Assembly: GCF_040412425.1 (NCBI RefSeq)
Contig: NC_089749.1
Location: forward strand, 34,563,570-34,627,569
Direction of reading: 5' to 3'
Source: Macrobrachium rosenbergii
Taxonomy: Eukaryota; Arthropoda; Malacostraca; Decapoda; Palaemonidae
DNA length: 64,000 nucleotides
Positions 1 through 12,518 of this stretch are shown here, one piece after another. Made by a program: the position numbers and the translations under genes. The notes beneath the pieces are model-generated. The model saw nothing but the letters and a program-made list of their open reading frames with translations, searched no databases and was not told the DNA's origin. Position 1 is the first letter of the stretch; each line of letters opens with the position of its first letter.

Positions 1-2144
1 GCACATCTCTGGATGTAATGTGCTAGCTCTGAAGAACTATCACAGCCTCAGTCAAAAAAGGAAATTCTCAAGAATCAAATACGAAGGATGGGTTAAAATT
101 ATTTAGGCCCCCTCCCTATTGTATAAAGGGAAAAGATTCACATCTAAAAGTCTAAGCTCAAAAATGGTTCTCAACTGACCACTGGTAGTTTAAATGTATC
201 ATAGCCTGATCCAGCAAGTACTCAGACAAAGATGCTGCTCTGTAAAGCACAAGGAGGAGGAAGAAAGGGACCAGTCACTCTACTATTCATCCCCTGACTT
301 ACGCTCAACTTAGACTTCGATATACTTTTTTCTTCAAACTGAGCCTGGGCTTGAGAGGCTACACACCTGCTCATCAACCACCATGGAGATGGCAACATCC
401 CTCAAGCAGAACGAGGTGAAAGTGGCTTACATTTTTCAGACCCCTGCCCTCATTACCTGTAATAATATAAAGTTCTTCCAAAAAGTTAAGGCTACCTGAC
501 TATGTGAGTTACTCCTCAAACTGTCCTCCTCCTTTGGGGAGACATAAGCTCACTGGATCACTTAGCAATGCCAGAAAGCAAGGGTGTTCCTAAACCCTCC
601 TTCTTATGCTTACCAGTACTAATGAAATGTTGCAAACACTGACCTAAGAGACTGGGTCCTTCTAAGATAGTAATACCTAAAAGCTTGGGCAGGCACAAAA
701 GCGTCTAATCCAAGTCATAATCAACAAAGCCCCGGAAAGAGGGGATCAAGAAACTTTTGGACTCATCATCACAGACTGAGGATTTAGAGTTTTCACTACA
801 AACTTGGGGAAAAAACAATAATAAGAGTAATAAGTAGTGTACCTCCCCAATATGTTTCACCAAAGCTATGACTACCAAAACGGCAGTCGTGAGCATGAGT
901 TCATAAGACCTCCCCCAAGGGCTCATATGGCACTTGGGTTAAGCTTCAGAGACAAGTCACATCATCCCACTCATGAGATCCATATCCTTCAAATACCTGG
1001 TTCAAGGCTGAGCAACAGCTTTTTACCACAGAGAGAAGCCTGTCCCAGTGAAGGCAAGGTACTGTAAACTACAAAGTCTGCAATCTACTGAACAGAAGTT
1101 CCAACCAGAGAGACACCCCATTTCCATACCAATCATAGGAGATGGCCCATTTTCCTTGGTATATGTCTGCAGAGGAACGGTGGAGGTAACAATACAGTCC
1201 TGCAAGAAAGACAGTTCTCTGACAGGATCTGCTGGATAACCTCAACGCATGTAGCTAGGGGGATTGTATAACCTGGTGGTACCTCATAACATGTGGCTGA
1301 TGAAGGCCAAGGGAAATCTCTCTTGGTGCCTTGAAAAAGAGGGTCAATAATCAGGAAACCACTCAGCTTGCAGGCAACATTGCACCATCAGTGTCATTCT
1401 AAGACCCAGTGTAACCAATGCACAACTGATCACCCAGCAAATCTGGCTGAATGGCAGAAAGGTATTCAATTCCAGATTGTCCTAGGGTTGTTTGAAGGCA
1501 ACTTTCATCAATATCCGGGGATCTGGAATGGGAGAGTAGAATACCAGGAGCTTCCTGTTTGGCCAAGTAGCAAAAAGGTCAATCACTGGAGTTCCTCATA
1601 CTTCAAACAGTCTTTCCACAATCTGCCTACCCAGAATGTACTTGACTGACCACTTGACAGTGTGGCAAACAACTCACTCAAGCATCTCCTTGCCACGGAC
1701 ACACACAAAGGGAAACTGTTCCCTCCTGCTAGTTGAATATGCCACTTCAATCCTGCTGTCATTCATCAACACTTAGTAACCCAGTAACATTCCTGGAAAG
1801 CTCACAGTGCTAGCAACACTCCTTGGAGTTCCAGAACAGTGACTGGTAGATGAGGTTCAGCATCTGCCCACACACCAGAGGTACTGAGGTCATTCTGGTG
1901 TGTGCCCCAACCTTCTTTAAATGTGTCTGTGAATAGCCCTGTTCAGGAGATGGAAAGTTCATAGGAGCCTGTCATCCAGCCACCAAGTGGCTGCATATGA
2001 GCACAATTACCTTTAAAAAGTGCTATTCCAAGTTGGCTTGCTTGGGTTCTGGAAGCACAGTACCAACTGCCCCATAACATCTCTCTTCCTCTTGGCCTTC
2101 CTCACTACTTAGGTCATCAGCTTTCCTAGTTAAAGGTAAAATGA

Positions 2145-2990
2145 GAAAAATTTGCAAGTTATACTGAAGTTAAAATGTTTTTATTTGTTGTATTTTTAGA
2201 GGTCTGGATCAAATTAATCCAATTCTCATTATTTTTTATGGGAAAAAGTTGCTCAGTTTAAGGACATTTCGGTTACAGGACAGTCTTCTAGGACACAAAT
2301 TTTCTAATCAAGGCATGACTATTGTTATTGTCAGCGACTTTGTGACAGATACCAATGCTTGCCCTGGGGAATCTCCTTATTTCTGGTGGGTTTCGCTCTC
2401 CTCCCAGAACTCCTCTATTTGTGGAGTGCGATTTTGAGCAGTTGTGTCTCCGTAATTGCTCATTTAGGTGATCAGTGCCATTTATGCAGGTTGTTCATAT
2501 CCACAATCCACAGGAGAGCTCAAGGCTATTGATTTGTCATCTTCTTCAGGGAAGATTCCAATGCTTACCCTAGGGAATCTTTATTTCTGGAGGATTTTGC
2601 CCTCCTTTTGGGACCCTTTCAGCAGTCTTGCAGAGATTGTTTGGCTCCTTGTGAGCCCAAGATCTTAGGTAAGTAACCATGGCCTTCATTTTTGAACTGT
2701 ATTGTCACTGGAGTCTCTCGAGGGTCCACTCAGGAAGCTGAGCATTTGTTCCAACCACTGTGGTTGCTGTTATTTAGGATATTTTGATAAGGTTAACAAT
2801 CTGATGTGTAGATCAGAGGGTTCTCTGTCATTCAGCAAACGATTTCCTTAGTAGCATCAATCACGGCTCCTTCAGCAACAAGAGTGGCAGTCATAACCTA
2901 CACCTGTGCCTGCGCTAAAGGAAGCAAAACTCAACTAGGGGCAGGAAAGGATCAAAATCTTTTTCTTACTCTTCCCCCTTCATTGTTGTT
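2145..2990. other. Extra segment in the left arm
   Basis: This segment has no visible counterpart in the right arm. It starts with AT-rich sequence and then turns into mixed sequence with short broken frames. It may be an insertion into the left arm or a deletion from the right arm. No terminal repeats were seen. Confidence 0.35.
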
Positions 2991-3565
2991 GAACTTATTT
3001 GTGTTTTCCTCTTCTCCTCTCTCACCTTTTCTCTTCGAGAGTAAGGAAGAAGAGACCTCCCTCAGGAACAGGTCATTATGGGTCTCCTCAGTACTCCTCC
3101 CCAAGGGTAATGTGGACATGGTGGTGGAAGAGAGAAAGTTGGAGTCCGGAGACTAATCCGCCATGCTGTGATTTCCAAACCCTCAGTGGGGTGAAGACAT
3201 CTGTAGCCAAGCATTTGGGTGTGGTTAGGTCTTCAGGTTATGGGATTGGGAGAAAATATGTTCTTCTAAATCCAGACCAGCAGTCTTGTCCCTCCAGAAA
3301 GGGAGGGAAACCTTCCTGGAACTTCAGCTTCCTCCAGCTATGGCTAAGAAGGAAGGGAGAGGTTAGGTTAGAAGAAAGTGGTTGCTGAGAGTAGCAATCC
3401 CATTTTTCCTCTGTCGTGAGCACAGGGTTGCATGTCTTGCCTTTGGCAATGGAGCAGAGACAGGGCCTCCCAGGCAATCACCATAGTCCTTTCAGTGACC
3501 ACAGCCTTCCCCCTCTCAAGAGGTTATCTTCTGTGATGGGCTACAGCACAGTGCATGCTGTTTCC
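2990..3565 (+). repeat. Inner left arm of the inverted repeat
   Basis: The reverse complement of this stretch matches 3690-4290 over almost its whole length. Shared landmarks are CTGGTCTGGATTTAGAAGA, GTCCACATTACCCTTGG and CTGAGGGAGGTCTCTTCTTCC. Small indels and many substitutions show that the duplication is old. Confidence 0.8.
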
Positions 3566-3689
3566 TTGTAAAAGTCAGCCCCAGTCACTCTCTCCACTAT
3601 AAAGAGGCAATTTTAAAATATCTCTGAGGCCAGTTCTCTACAACTTGTAGCACCTTTCTCCATCATTGCCTTCAACCCCTGCTAACAAG

Positions 3690-4290
3690 GCTAGAGATCT
3701 TGGAGAACCTGGAGAAGAAGAAAGGACAGTTCAGGTATTTGAGAGGGGGAAGGCAGCAGTCACTGAAAGGACTATGGAGATTGCCTGAGAGGCCTGAAAA
3801 TATCCAGGGCACGACTCCCTGTTTCTGCTCCATTGTCAGCAGTAGGACATACATCCCTGTACTTATGGCAGCAGAGAAATGGGATTGATACTCTCAGCAA
3901 CCCCATCCTTTCATCGTCCCCACCTTTGCTTCCTAGTCGTAGCTGGGGACGGAGGGCCAAAGGACCAGGAAGGTTCCCCTCCCTTTCTGAGGGAATAAGA
4001 TTACTGGTCTGGATTTAGAAGAGCATGTTTCCTCCCAGCTTCATAATCTGAAGGCCAAGCGACACCTGAATATTTGGCTATAAGTGTTGTCACCCCAGTA
4101 AGGGTTTAGAAAGCACTGCATAATGGATTAGAGTGTCAGGACTCGAAATTTCTCTTTTCCACTACTGAGTCCACATTACCCTTGGAAAGGAGTTCTGGGT
4201 AGCTCCAAAAAGACTGTTCCTGAGGGAGGTCTCTTCTTCCTCTTTCTCTCAGAGAAAGGGCGAAGAAGAGGAGGAGAACAGGAAAGAGTT
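3690..4290 (-). repeat. Inner right arm of the inverted repeat
   Basis: Partner of 2990-3565, separated from it by a spacer of about 125 bp. The frame containing WSGFRRACFLP here aligns in phase with WSGFRRTYFLP in the left arm. The copied unit may therefore once have been coding, but no family is recognised. Confidence 0.8.
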
Positions 4291-6797
4291 CAACAATGAT
4301 TTCAATAGTTCTGAGGGATGTGCACTTCCAAGTGCCTGTCAGTCAGAACTGTCAGAAGTACCTCTACCTGTCCATATAAAGCCTGTTGATCAATTCAAAG
4401 CTCTGTTTTGACAATAGCCCCACAGGCCACAGGTGTTTCTTTCCGGTCAGACCTTAGTGTTGGCTGTATTACCTCGATGATTGGTTAGTACTAGAGTCCC
4501 CTGAGATGTTTTTGCTCCAGGACAAAGTCCTCCTACTCTATTTTTTGCCCAAAAGGTAGGGACTTTGTGTGGTAAATTGATAGAGGTTGTGCCAAAGTAG
4601 TAGACAAGTTCCTGGGTAGTGTGCTCTTAGACTCGTCAAAGTCAGGGAGGCATTAGTGCTGGCCCCTGCTCTAGCTGGAACAAACAGCTTTGCTTTGGCA
4701 GGTTGTCCTTGGTCACCTGTCATCTTGGAAAAGCTGTGTGACCTCTTCTCCTCTCTAGTACCACTGAATCAAGAATGTGGAAGTTCTGGTGCTGTGATAG
4801 GATGACAGGAACCTTTATCAAGTTTCTGTAAACTCTCCTGAAATGCAGGTTCACAGAGGCATTGAAGGAGGGCTAGGGCACACCTGAGAGGTTTGTTCAT
4901 GTTGGGGATGTGGCTGCAGGACACACCTGATTTGCATATCAGCATTCTGAAAATACAGGCACTGTTCTATCCTTGCAGGTCTTATAGGAATAGCACAACT
5001 GCAGTGGCAGATACCAAGCAAAAGGGGATGGTCTTGCTAGTTGGTATTTGCAGATGCATGAGTAGACAGTTTGCCATGCCACTGAGTTGTTTGCTAGGGT
5101 GGAACAGTCTGGCAGGCTAGTTCAGTTGCTGGGTCAGTTTGTAGGGATGGAATGGTCCTTATTCCTCACAAGGGAGGAGAGATGGTTCAAGCTTGGGGGT
5201 TTGCCTATGCTCAACTAGTTTGTTTCCAGGCTGAACAGAAAGCTTCCAGTATTCTGGTCACCTGTTCCATTCCCTGGGGCAGTGATGGAAGTTGCATTCC
5301 AGTATCTCTGGGGCAGCCTGGAAGTTTACGCTTTCTGCCATTCAACCTGTTTCGTTAGATAATCAACAGAGCTTTTGATCAGCCTGAGTTTCAAGATGAC
5401 CTTGGCTACTCCTCAGTGGCCTCAAATTGAGTGGTGTCCAGATCTTCTAACTCCTGGCTAGAGGTCTGTCTCCAGTCAGAGTGTGTGTTCACCAGGTCTT
5501 GGACTTTCTCGTTCACCTTTGCTGAGATAAACTCCTTTCAGTCTGCTGTAAGGCTTTTGCTCAGCCATATGCAAGGTTTCAGACTGAAGAGCTTGGACAT
5601 TCCCACAAGGAGGAGTTATCCAAGCATGAGGAAATTTTGCAGTCTTATCCCCATCCCTTGGTAGCATTTTTCTGTCAAGTGGGATGTGGACTGGTCTTTC
5701 ACAGCCTGGTCCAAGTGCCTTGGAAGCCCTTGGGTTAAGCCTCAACCAAGAGCTTGCTCTCAAGGTTGTCTTTAGCTAGTTTAGTCTCACTGAAACATTT
5801 TGAGAGTTTCTTGGCATCTTGTTTGGTCTTTGGAGAGATGGGGTGTCTCTTTTTCTTATAGTCCTGAGTTTGTGGCAAAATCTCAGAAGTTGTCAATTCC
5901 TGATGGGAGATTCAGCAGTTCTTTTGACTCCTGCCACTGAGACTTTGTTTGTGGTTATCTGGATGAGATGCTTCTTATGCCCAATGTGAGCCATTAAGGT
6001 ACTACCTGGAAGGACCTATGCTCCTGGTCAGAATGTTGGTGCTGTTTTTGTTAGTAAGGACAAGCATAAGAAGATGTGCAGGAACACCTTACCTTCCTGG
6101 CTTTGTGAGGTACCTAAAGAGCTTTTTTCTCTGAGGAGGACATCACTCACCTTACTCATGCAAGAACCCATAAAGTCAGGGCATTGGGCCATGCTTAGTC
6201 TTTTTGAAAGAATTATTTGGCTTTCTGGGGAATTGGGATGGGTGTGTAGTGTAGGCAGACAGCCCTTCCTCATTCTTCTAGAGACATTGCCCACAAGTCC
6301 CAGGATACTTTCTCTTTTGGGGAACTGCGGTGGCTGCTCAGCAAGTAGTGTTGGCATAGCTCTGTTTGGACAGGCAAGTATCTCAGCTCAGTACTTTTGC
6401 TTAGTGTAAGTCTAGGCCAAAGTATCAGCTGGGGCAGGCCAGATACAATTAACTATATAGAGAGCTCCCACTTATAGCACAGTTCCTAAGATGTGTCTAC
6501 CTCCACTTTCCTTTTTAACAAGGGGGCCACACAAGTAGAGCTACAGCCTGGACCCATCATATTAGCCAGAATTAGCTGCCTCCTGACTTGAATTCACTTG
6601 TATGGGATGTCATGGTACTGGTGTTTTCCTTACTTAAGTGCCCTCTCTTCAGCTGTCTCACTCATACCCAGGGCGTTACCACACTCATTACGTAAGCCAG
6701 GTCAAATATGAAGTTACAGGAGTCATTGCATCTTTGAAGAGAGGGGTGAGGGCAAAGCTGTCAGTTGTGTCAGTCGTTGCCTCCAGCGTGTCAAAGG

Positions 6798-6945
6798 ATT
6801 TCTGGTACTCTCTCTCTCTTTTTCCTTTTCCTTCATATATCATGAATTTCCATCTTTTGATATCCAAAAGAATTTCTGGTACTCTCTCTCTCTCTTTTCC
6901 TTCATCTCAAATCATCTTTTGAATTTCTCATCTTTTCAATATCCA
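6798..6945. repeat. Short tandem duplication, period about 74 bp
   Basis: The motif TTTCTGGTACTCTCTCTCTC followed by CCTTCAT and ATCTTTTGA occurs at about 6799 and again at about 6873. It lies immediately 3' of the decayed hAT transposase and may have formed where that gene was truncated. Confidence 0.55.
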
Positions 6946-6950
6946 AAAAT

Positions 6951-8167
6951 GATAATCTGTGATTGCTTGATCATATCTTTTCTTGGCTTTCTCCACTTTT
7001 TTCAGGAAGTATTTGTTTGAGTTCAAGAACAAGATTTTTCCAAATCTTCACTGCATCGCCTATTTTACACTTGTCACTTTGTAAATCAGGAAGGGCAATA
7101 GATACAGGTTTAAGTCGGTTGGCTAAATCTTGGGCATTGCTTTTAATGCTCATGTTCATAATCTTGGAAGTAATGGATTCACCTAGAGTAATGGATGCCA
7201 AGATTGGCCAGTTTTGGAGATATGATTCCAAACTCTCATATAGAGTTCCACCTTGTTTCAATGGGCATAATCAGCTTTTTACCACCTGCTTCCTTGTATC
7301 TCGCTGCAGGAAGATGGGTATTCCTTACATACTTTATAATTTGTACTACATGGGATTTCACATTTGGTAGATCTAAATCATGAGCTAACAAGTTAGCAAT
7401 TGTGTGAAGAACATCCATGAGTTGCAATGCTACAGCCAAACTCATTTTTAAGCTGCTTCCTGATGGCTTTCATATTAGCAGCATTGTCTGTTACACAACT
7501 ACGCACCCTAACATCAAACTCTTGAGATGCTCCCTTTATTATTTTGGTAGCAAGACTTGTTAAGTATGTTACATCATGCTTTGGACCAGATGTATCAACA
7601 GTTTTAATCAAGAAACTTTCTGAATTTTCATCAATAACTGACATACACACAACTGGCTCATTATGAACATTGAAACAATCTGACCTTTCAAAAGAAGTCT
7701 CCCCTTTGCAATCTCCTCATCATATACTTCATTCAAAACTGATCCACCAATTTGTTTCCTTGTAGGTAATTTATATCCTGGACGTATCATTTCAACAAAT
7801 TTTAGAAACTGAGGGTTCTCTGCTGTTCTAAAGCTACTATTTGTTGCATATAAATATCTAGCTAGCTGTTTATCAAAACTTTCTTTTTCTTTTTCACTTG
7901 TCTTTATAAAATATCTGTCTAGTTGAGTGTTTCTTTCCATTTTTCTTTTTGGTTTTATTTCTTCCTTCGATTCAGCTGATCTTTTCAAATTTTTATCAGA
8001 CTTGTAAGAAAGTCTCATACTAGAGCTATCAATAGTAGTTTGTTTACCGGTACAAGGGGCAGAGGAACTTCTAATTATGCCTAACTGTTAGACCGAGTTA
8101 TAACTGAAATCTGATGGTCCAGGATTACTAAGGCATTCAGTTTCTTGCTCTTCTGGCTAATCAGCAT
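6951..8167 (-). pseudogene. hAT-family transposase, second exon, decayed
   Basis: Reading from 8167 downward, a splice acceptor (AATTTCAG) precedes a frame with PEEQETECLSNPGPSDFSYN, broken by two stops. A long frame from 8018 follows, with RNTQLDRYFIKTSEKEKESF and FVEMIRPGYKLPTRKQIG. This is the typical N-terminal part of the DUF659/hAT transposase core. After a frameshift come VTDNAANMKAIRKQL (a catalytic-core strand of the RNase H-like fold) and then frames ending near 6971 with LKQILPEKSGESQEKI. At least three frameshifts or stops are present, and the C-terminal hAT dimerisation domain is missing. A hAT element moves by cut and paste; this copy cannot encode a working enzyme. Phase 1 at the acceptor fits the donor at 11837, so the two exons belong together. 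Confidence 0.8.
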
Positions 8168-8582
8168 CTGAAATTATCATATTGATAGGTCTATGGTATA
8201 CTGGTAATCAATATTACAAGGTTTGGTTAAAATTTAACATGAAAAAGGGCTATATATTATTTTAAAAATTATGTAGGATTTGAAATTTAGTTGACCTCCA
8301 AAATATTTCATCTTTTAATAACTTTATTATCATACCTATAAGCCTAAAATTTGGTGATAATTTTTTTATTAGGGGTGTGCTGAAGCCAAAGCTTCGGCTA
8401 ATATCCCAAATACAATCGTATGGCAAATTTAGGTCTACAAGTCTGATCACATGTCAAGTTTTTAAGTGCATAGGCCTAGAAATTTCACAATTTGAAAATA
8501 TATATGTTACGTAATGCGTGACCCCCGTTTTCAGAGCTGAAAAATAGACCTTCAAAAATAGCAAATTACTCGGGTATATATG

Positions 8583-10786
8583 TTAACCCTTAAACGCCGA
8601 GCCTCTATGTACAAAAATGTCTCCCGTATGCCGGCGGCATTTGGTGAGTTAGCGCGAAGCGGAAAAAAGTTTTTTCAAAAATCACAGCACGCTTAGTTTT
8701 TAAGATTAAGAGTTCATTTTTGGCTCCTTTTTTGTCATTGCCTGAAGTTTAGTATGCAACCATCAGAAATGAAAAAATATCATTATCATATATAAATATT
8801 GGAATATATGACAGCGAAAAAAAACTTATATAATTGTATACAAATCGCTGTAAGCACAACGGTTAAAGCTAATGAGTTAATCTTTTTTAGTTGTATTGTA
8901 TACTAAATTGCAATGATTTTGGTATATAACAAATTGTAAAACGATCAAAGCAACACAGAGAAAATATTATCACAAAATGATGCATGAATTCGTAACGAGC
9001 GGACGTAAAAAAATTTTTTTTCAAAAATTCACCATAAATCGAAATATTGTGATAGAGACTTCCCGTTTGTTGAAAAAATGAAGCTAATTGATTGAATATT
9101 ACTAGACTGTAAGTGTTTTAGCTTACAATTGCAGTTTTCGACCATTTCGGTCGAGTTAAAGTTGACCAAATGTCGAATTTTTCTATTTATCGTGATTTAT
9201 ATGAAAATATTTCAAAACTGATAAAAGCTACAACCATGAGTTATTTTCTGTTGTATTGTACATGAAATTGTGCACATTTTCATATATAAAACTTTATGTA
9301 ACGACTAATATAAAACGGTGCAAATATTACAACAACGAGACGAAAGAATTTCTGAGATGTTGGCCGAGTTACAGCGCAGAGCGTAAGGAAAATGTTTTTA
9401 AAAAATTCACCATAAATCGAAATATTGTGCTAGAGACTTCAAATTTATTGCAAAATGAAGGTAAACGATTGAATATTACTAGAATGTAAGAGTTTTAGCT
9501 TACAATTGCGTTTTTGACAATTTCGGTCGAGTTAAAGTTGACCGAAGGTTGAAATTTTGGCAGTTATCGTGATTTATGTGAAAATATTTCAAAACTGATA
9601 AAAGCTACAACCATGAGCTATCTTCTGTTGTATTCTACATGAAATTGCGCACATTTTCATATATAAAAGTTTATGTAACGACTAATGTAAAACGATGCAA
9701 ACATTACGACAACATGACAAAAGAATTTCTGAGATGTTTGGCCGAGTTACCGCGCGCAGACATAAGGAAAAAGTTTTTTTTTTCAGAAATTCACCATAAA
9801 TCGAAATATTGTGCTAGAGACTTCCAGTTTGTTGCAAAATGAAGGTACATGATTGAATATTACTAGAATGTAAGAGTTTTAGCTTATAATTGCGTTTTTT
9901 ACCATTTCGGTCGAGTTAAAGTTGACCAAAGGTTGAAATTTTGGCAGTTATCGTGATTTATATGAAAATATTTCAAAACTGATAAAAGCTACAACCATGA
10001 GTTATTTTCTGTTGTATTCTACATGAAATTCCGCACATTTCCATATATATAACTTTATGGCACATTTCCATATATATAACTTTATGTAACGACTAATATA
10101 AAACAGTGCAAACATTACAACATGACGAAAGAATTTCTGGCGCGGACGTAAGGAAAAAGTTTTTTTCAGAAATTCACCATAAATCGAAATATTGTGCTAG
10201 AGACTTCCAGTTGGTTGCAAAATGAAGGTAAATGATTGAATATTACTAGAATGTAAGAGTTTTAGCTTACAATTGCGTTTTTTTACCATTTCGGTCGAGT
10301 TAAAGTTGACCGAAGGTTGAAATTTTGGCAGTTATCATGATTTATATGAAAATATTTCCAAACTGATAAAAGCTACAACCATGAGTTATTTTCTGTTGTA
10401 TTGTACATGAAATTGTGCACATTTTCATATATAAAACTTTATGTAACGGCTAATATAGAACAGTGCAAAAATTACGACAAAAATGAAAAGAATTTCTGAA
10501 ATTTTCGCTGAGTTACGGCGGGCATAAGAAAAAATTTTTTCAAAAATTCACCATAAATCGAAATATTGTGCTAGAGACTTCCAATTTGTTGCAAAATGAA
10601 GGTACATGATTGAATATTACTAGAATGTAAGAGTTTTAGCTTAAAATTGCGTTTTTCGACCATTTCGGTCAAGTCAAAGTTGACGAAGGTTGAAATTTTT
10701 TTAGTCGGCGTGACGGTGCGTCCACTTGGCACCAACAGACAATTTTAGTCAACGTATGATACGTCCAGTAGGCGTTTAAGGGTTAA
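8583..10786. mobile_element. TTAA-flanked piggyBac-like element carrying satellite (copy 1)
   Basis: The ends are TTAACCCTTAAACGCC and GGCGTTTAAGGGTTAA, perfect inverted repeats that include the TTAA target. TTAA duplication with ends starting CCC is the hallmark of the piggyBac superfamily; that assignment rests on the ends only. There is no transposase, so this is a non-autonomous copy of 2204 bp. The interior is mostly a tandem array. It sits in the intron of the decayed hAT gene, so it is younger than that gene's arrival. Confidence 0.8.
9030..10700. repeat. Satellite array, monomer 374-384 bp
   Basis: The landmark ATTGTGCTAGAGACTTCC recurs at about 9049 (variant), 9427, 9811, 10194 and 10568. 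The monomer also carries TTTCGGTCGAGTTAAAGTTGACC, TGTTGTATTCTACATGAAATT and ACTTTATGTAACGA. Monomers are closely similar, with small indels. Apparent reading frames here are AT-rich repeat noise. Confidence 0.9.
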
Positions 10787-10948
10787 TTGAAACACAGTAG
10801 TGTATTACGCTGAATCAAAGATAATTTCCCAAAGACATAGCTTTGGCAAAACAAAGTGAAATTGCCGAAGCTTCAGCACGCACCTAGTCTTTGTATGAAG
10901 CTTAGACTTGAATAAATTATCAATTTTGCAATTTGATTATAGCCTATA

Positions 10949-11233
10949 CAGGCAGTCCCCGGTTATCGGCGGGGTTCCATTTCAGAGGGTGTGATGATAA
11001 CCGAAAATCGCTGCTAACTCGGCGATTTTGGGGCTTATTAGCGGCAAAAAGCACCGGTTTTCAGTTGTCGGCGCCTCTGTTAGGTATGTATTGGCGCCAA
11101 TACCCAATTATCAGTGCCAATAAGTGGAAATCGGCAATTTTCAGCGTTGAAAATTGCTGATTTTCGTCGGTAGACAAGCCCCATAAAACCAGATCGCCAT
11201 TAACCAAGCCCGCCGTTAACCAGGGACTACCTG
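10949..11233. mobile_element. MITE with TA target, mariner-like ends
   Basis: The ends are CAGGCAGTCCCCGGTTATCGG and a near-perfect inverted partner, CCGTTAACCAGGGACTACCTG. TA dinucleotides flank both ends (10947-10948 and 11234-11235). Length is about 285 bp with no coding capacity. CAG-starting ends and a TA target suggest Tc1/mariner-type mobilisation. It lies inside the hAT intron. Confidence 0.75.
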
Positions 11234-11239
11234 TACTGA

Positions 11240-11837
11240 AGTCTTACGTAAAAAGATACAGGTAGTCTACAATAACTCTACAATTGTTTTCTTGCAAAAA
11301 AAAAAAGTATCAAAATCATACATTCAGATGAAACTGTATGATCAAATTGCTTACTGTAGTACTGTTTTCTTAAAAAAAAAAAAAAAAAAAAAAGCATCAA
11401 AAACATAAATTCAGATGAAATTGTTCAATCAGATCACTTACTGTACAGTATGGTAGGCCTTAAAACATACCCCACTAACCTGACCTTCCCTATGGCTTAT
11501 GTAATAGTTTCTCTAAAAAATTATAAGTTTCTGTTATGTGAGAAATTCAGACAATATAACTAGGCCTAATTTCCTGAGGATTTAGTGCTACAGAATCAGA
11601 GTTTGGCCAAGGCCAAAATTCTTTCATTATATTATTAGCCTAGGCTACTGTGAACTAAAGTATCTAACCTACTTGACATTACTGAATTACAATAGGTGAC
11701 AGTAGGTCCTTCAGTGTCAATTTCAATTTCCTAGTCCACCTAATTTCAGTGTCCTGGTTTAGCCTAAGTAACACAAATATTACCCTCTAAATCATATCAA
11801 TTATATACCAACATCTTTTTATAACACCTTTACTCAC
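11240..11837. other. hAT intron remainder, no gene seen
   Basis: AT-rich sequence with two A-runs (about 11297-11308 and 11372-11393), each followed by a similar motif (CAT...TTCAGATGAAA...TG). This is a small local duplication of about 90 bp. Nothing else is recognised. Confidence 0.5.
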
Positions 11838-12015
11838 CAATATCATCGCTAGTTTCCAAGGCAGAGCAGTTACTGTAATGAGCCTTCATTCTAGCTATCT
11901 GCCCTTCCATTGCTTTTTGGCATTTTTAAGAAATAGTTCTATACCCTTTTCTGCCTTCCACCACTTTTTTTTTTTTTTTAAATTTCCAAATGTAGTCCGC
12001 TTTTCTACCTGTCAT
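11838..12015 (-). pseudogene. hAT-family transposase, first exon with BED zinc finger
   Basis: The start codon is at 12015, giving MTGRKADYIWKF, a usual hAT/BED N-terminus. A run of T on the plus strand (about 11966-11979) then breaks the frame. Downstream, KCQKAMEGQIARMKAHYSNC keeps the cysteine and histidine spacing of a BED-type zinc finger, which binds the transposon ends. The exon ends in phase 1 at a good donor (GTGAGT at 11832-11837). It joins the acceptor at 8168-8169 across an intron of about 3.7 kb that now holds two other transposons. Confidence 0.75.
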
Positions 12016-12419
12016 ATTGGTCAGTTTACTATAAACTGTTGATTAGGCTAATGTTTCTCAGGACTGACCGCTGGCACTTTATTAGAAAACCAGTTAGTGA
12101 TTGCACCATAACTCTGTAACAGTAACATGCCAGGCATGCTGGTAGATTGGTAGTGCTCTTACTGTTGCCAACTTGACATATGATCATATAATAATATTAA
12201 TCTGTCATCTAACTCTGTGTTATTTATTTCCTTTATTTTTTAGATGTAATAAATAAAAGCCATTTTTGGATATAGAAAGTCAGAAGAGTTCAATAATATG
12301 AAATATAAAATCTTATTTCAAAATGGTAAGTTGGTAACTTAATGTTCTGCTTAACCAGATCCAAACTTGTAAGTCAGTCAGACACAGGTATTATACATGA
12401 CACATCCACTAGACTACAG

Positions 12420-12422
<3 letters not shown>

Positions 12423-12500
<78 letters not shown>

Positions 12501-12518
12501 TACACACACACACACATA
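12423..12518. repeat. (CT)n microsatellite followed by (CA)n
   Basis: About 36 uninterrupted CT units run to 12494, followed by CACACATACACACACACACACAT. It lies in non-coding sequence 5' of the hAT remnant. Any reading frame through it is a repeat artefact. Confidence 0.95.

Larger units (their letters stand above)
1..6640. repeat. Large diverged inverted repeat, unclassified
   Basis: Two arms in opposite orientation meet near 3560-3690. Arm pairs that can be aligned by eye are 2990-3560 with the reverse complement of 3690-4290, 1895-1990 with the reverse complement of about 4785-4890, and 1140-1215 with the reverse complement of about 4965-5035. The left arm holds about 0.85 kb more (2145-2990), so the palindrome is asymmetric. 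Only broken reading frames occur and no known protein family was recognised. It could be two copies of one retroelement inserted head to head, or a fold-back duplication. The outer limits are uncertain and the left arm may continue below position 1. Confidence 0.55.

Noticed and set aside
2999..3388. 129-codon plus-strand frame
   Set aside because: Lies in the inverted repeat, is rich in Arg/Ser/Trp, and lacks any recognised family. Its counterpart arm is not open in the same way.
3238..3477. Possible conserved coding exon, mirrored near 3772-3960
   Set aside because: The similarity is explained by the inverted repeat. No splice sites or known domain support a gene.
8583..8600. Telomere-like TTAACCC
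   Set aside because: It occurs once per element end as part of an inverted repeat, not as a tandem telomeric run.
8583..10786. CRISPR-like array
   Set aside because: Units are about 380 bp without short direct repeats and unique spacers, inside a TTAA-flanked transposon in a eukaryotic genome.
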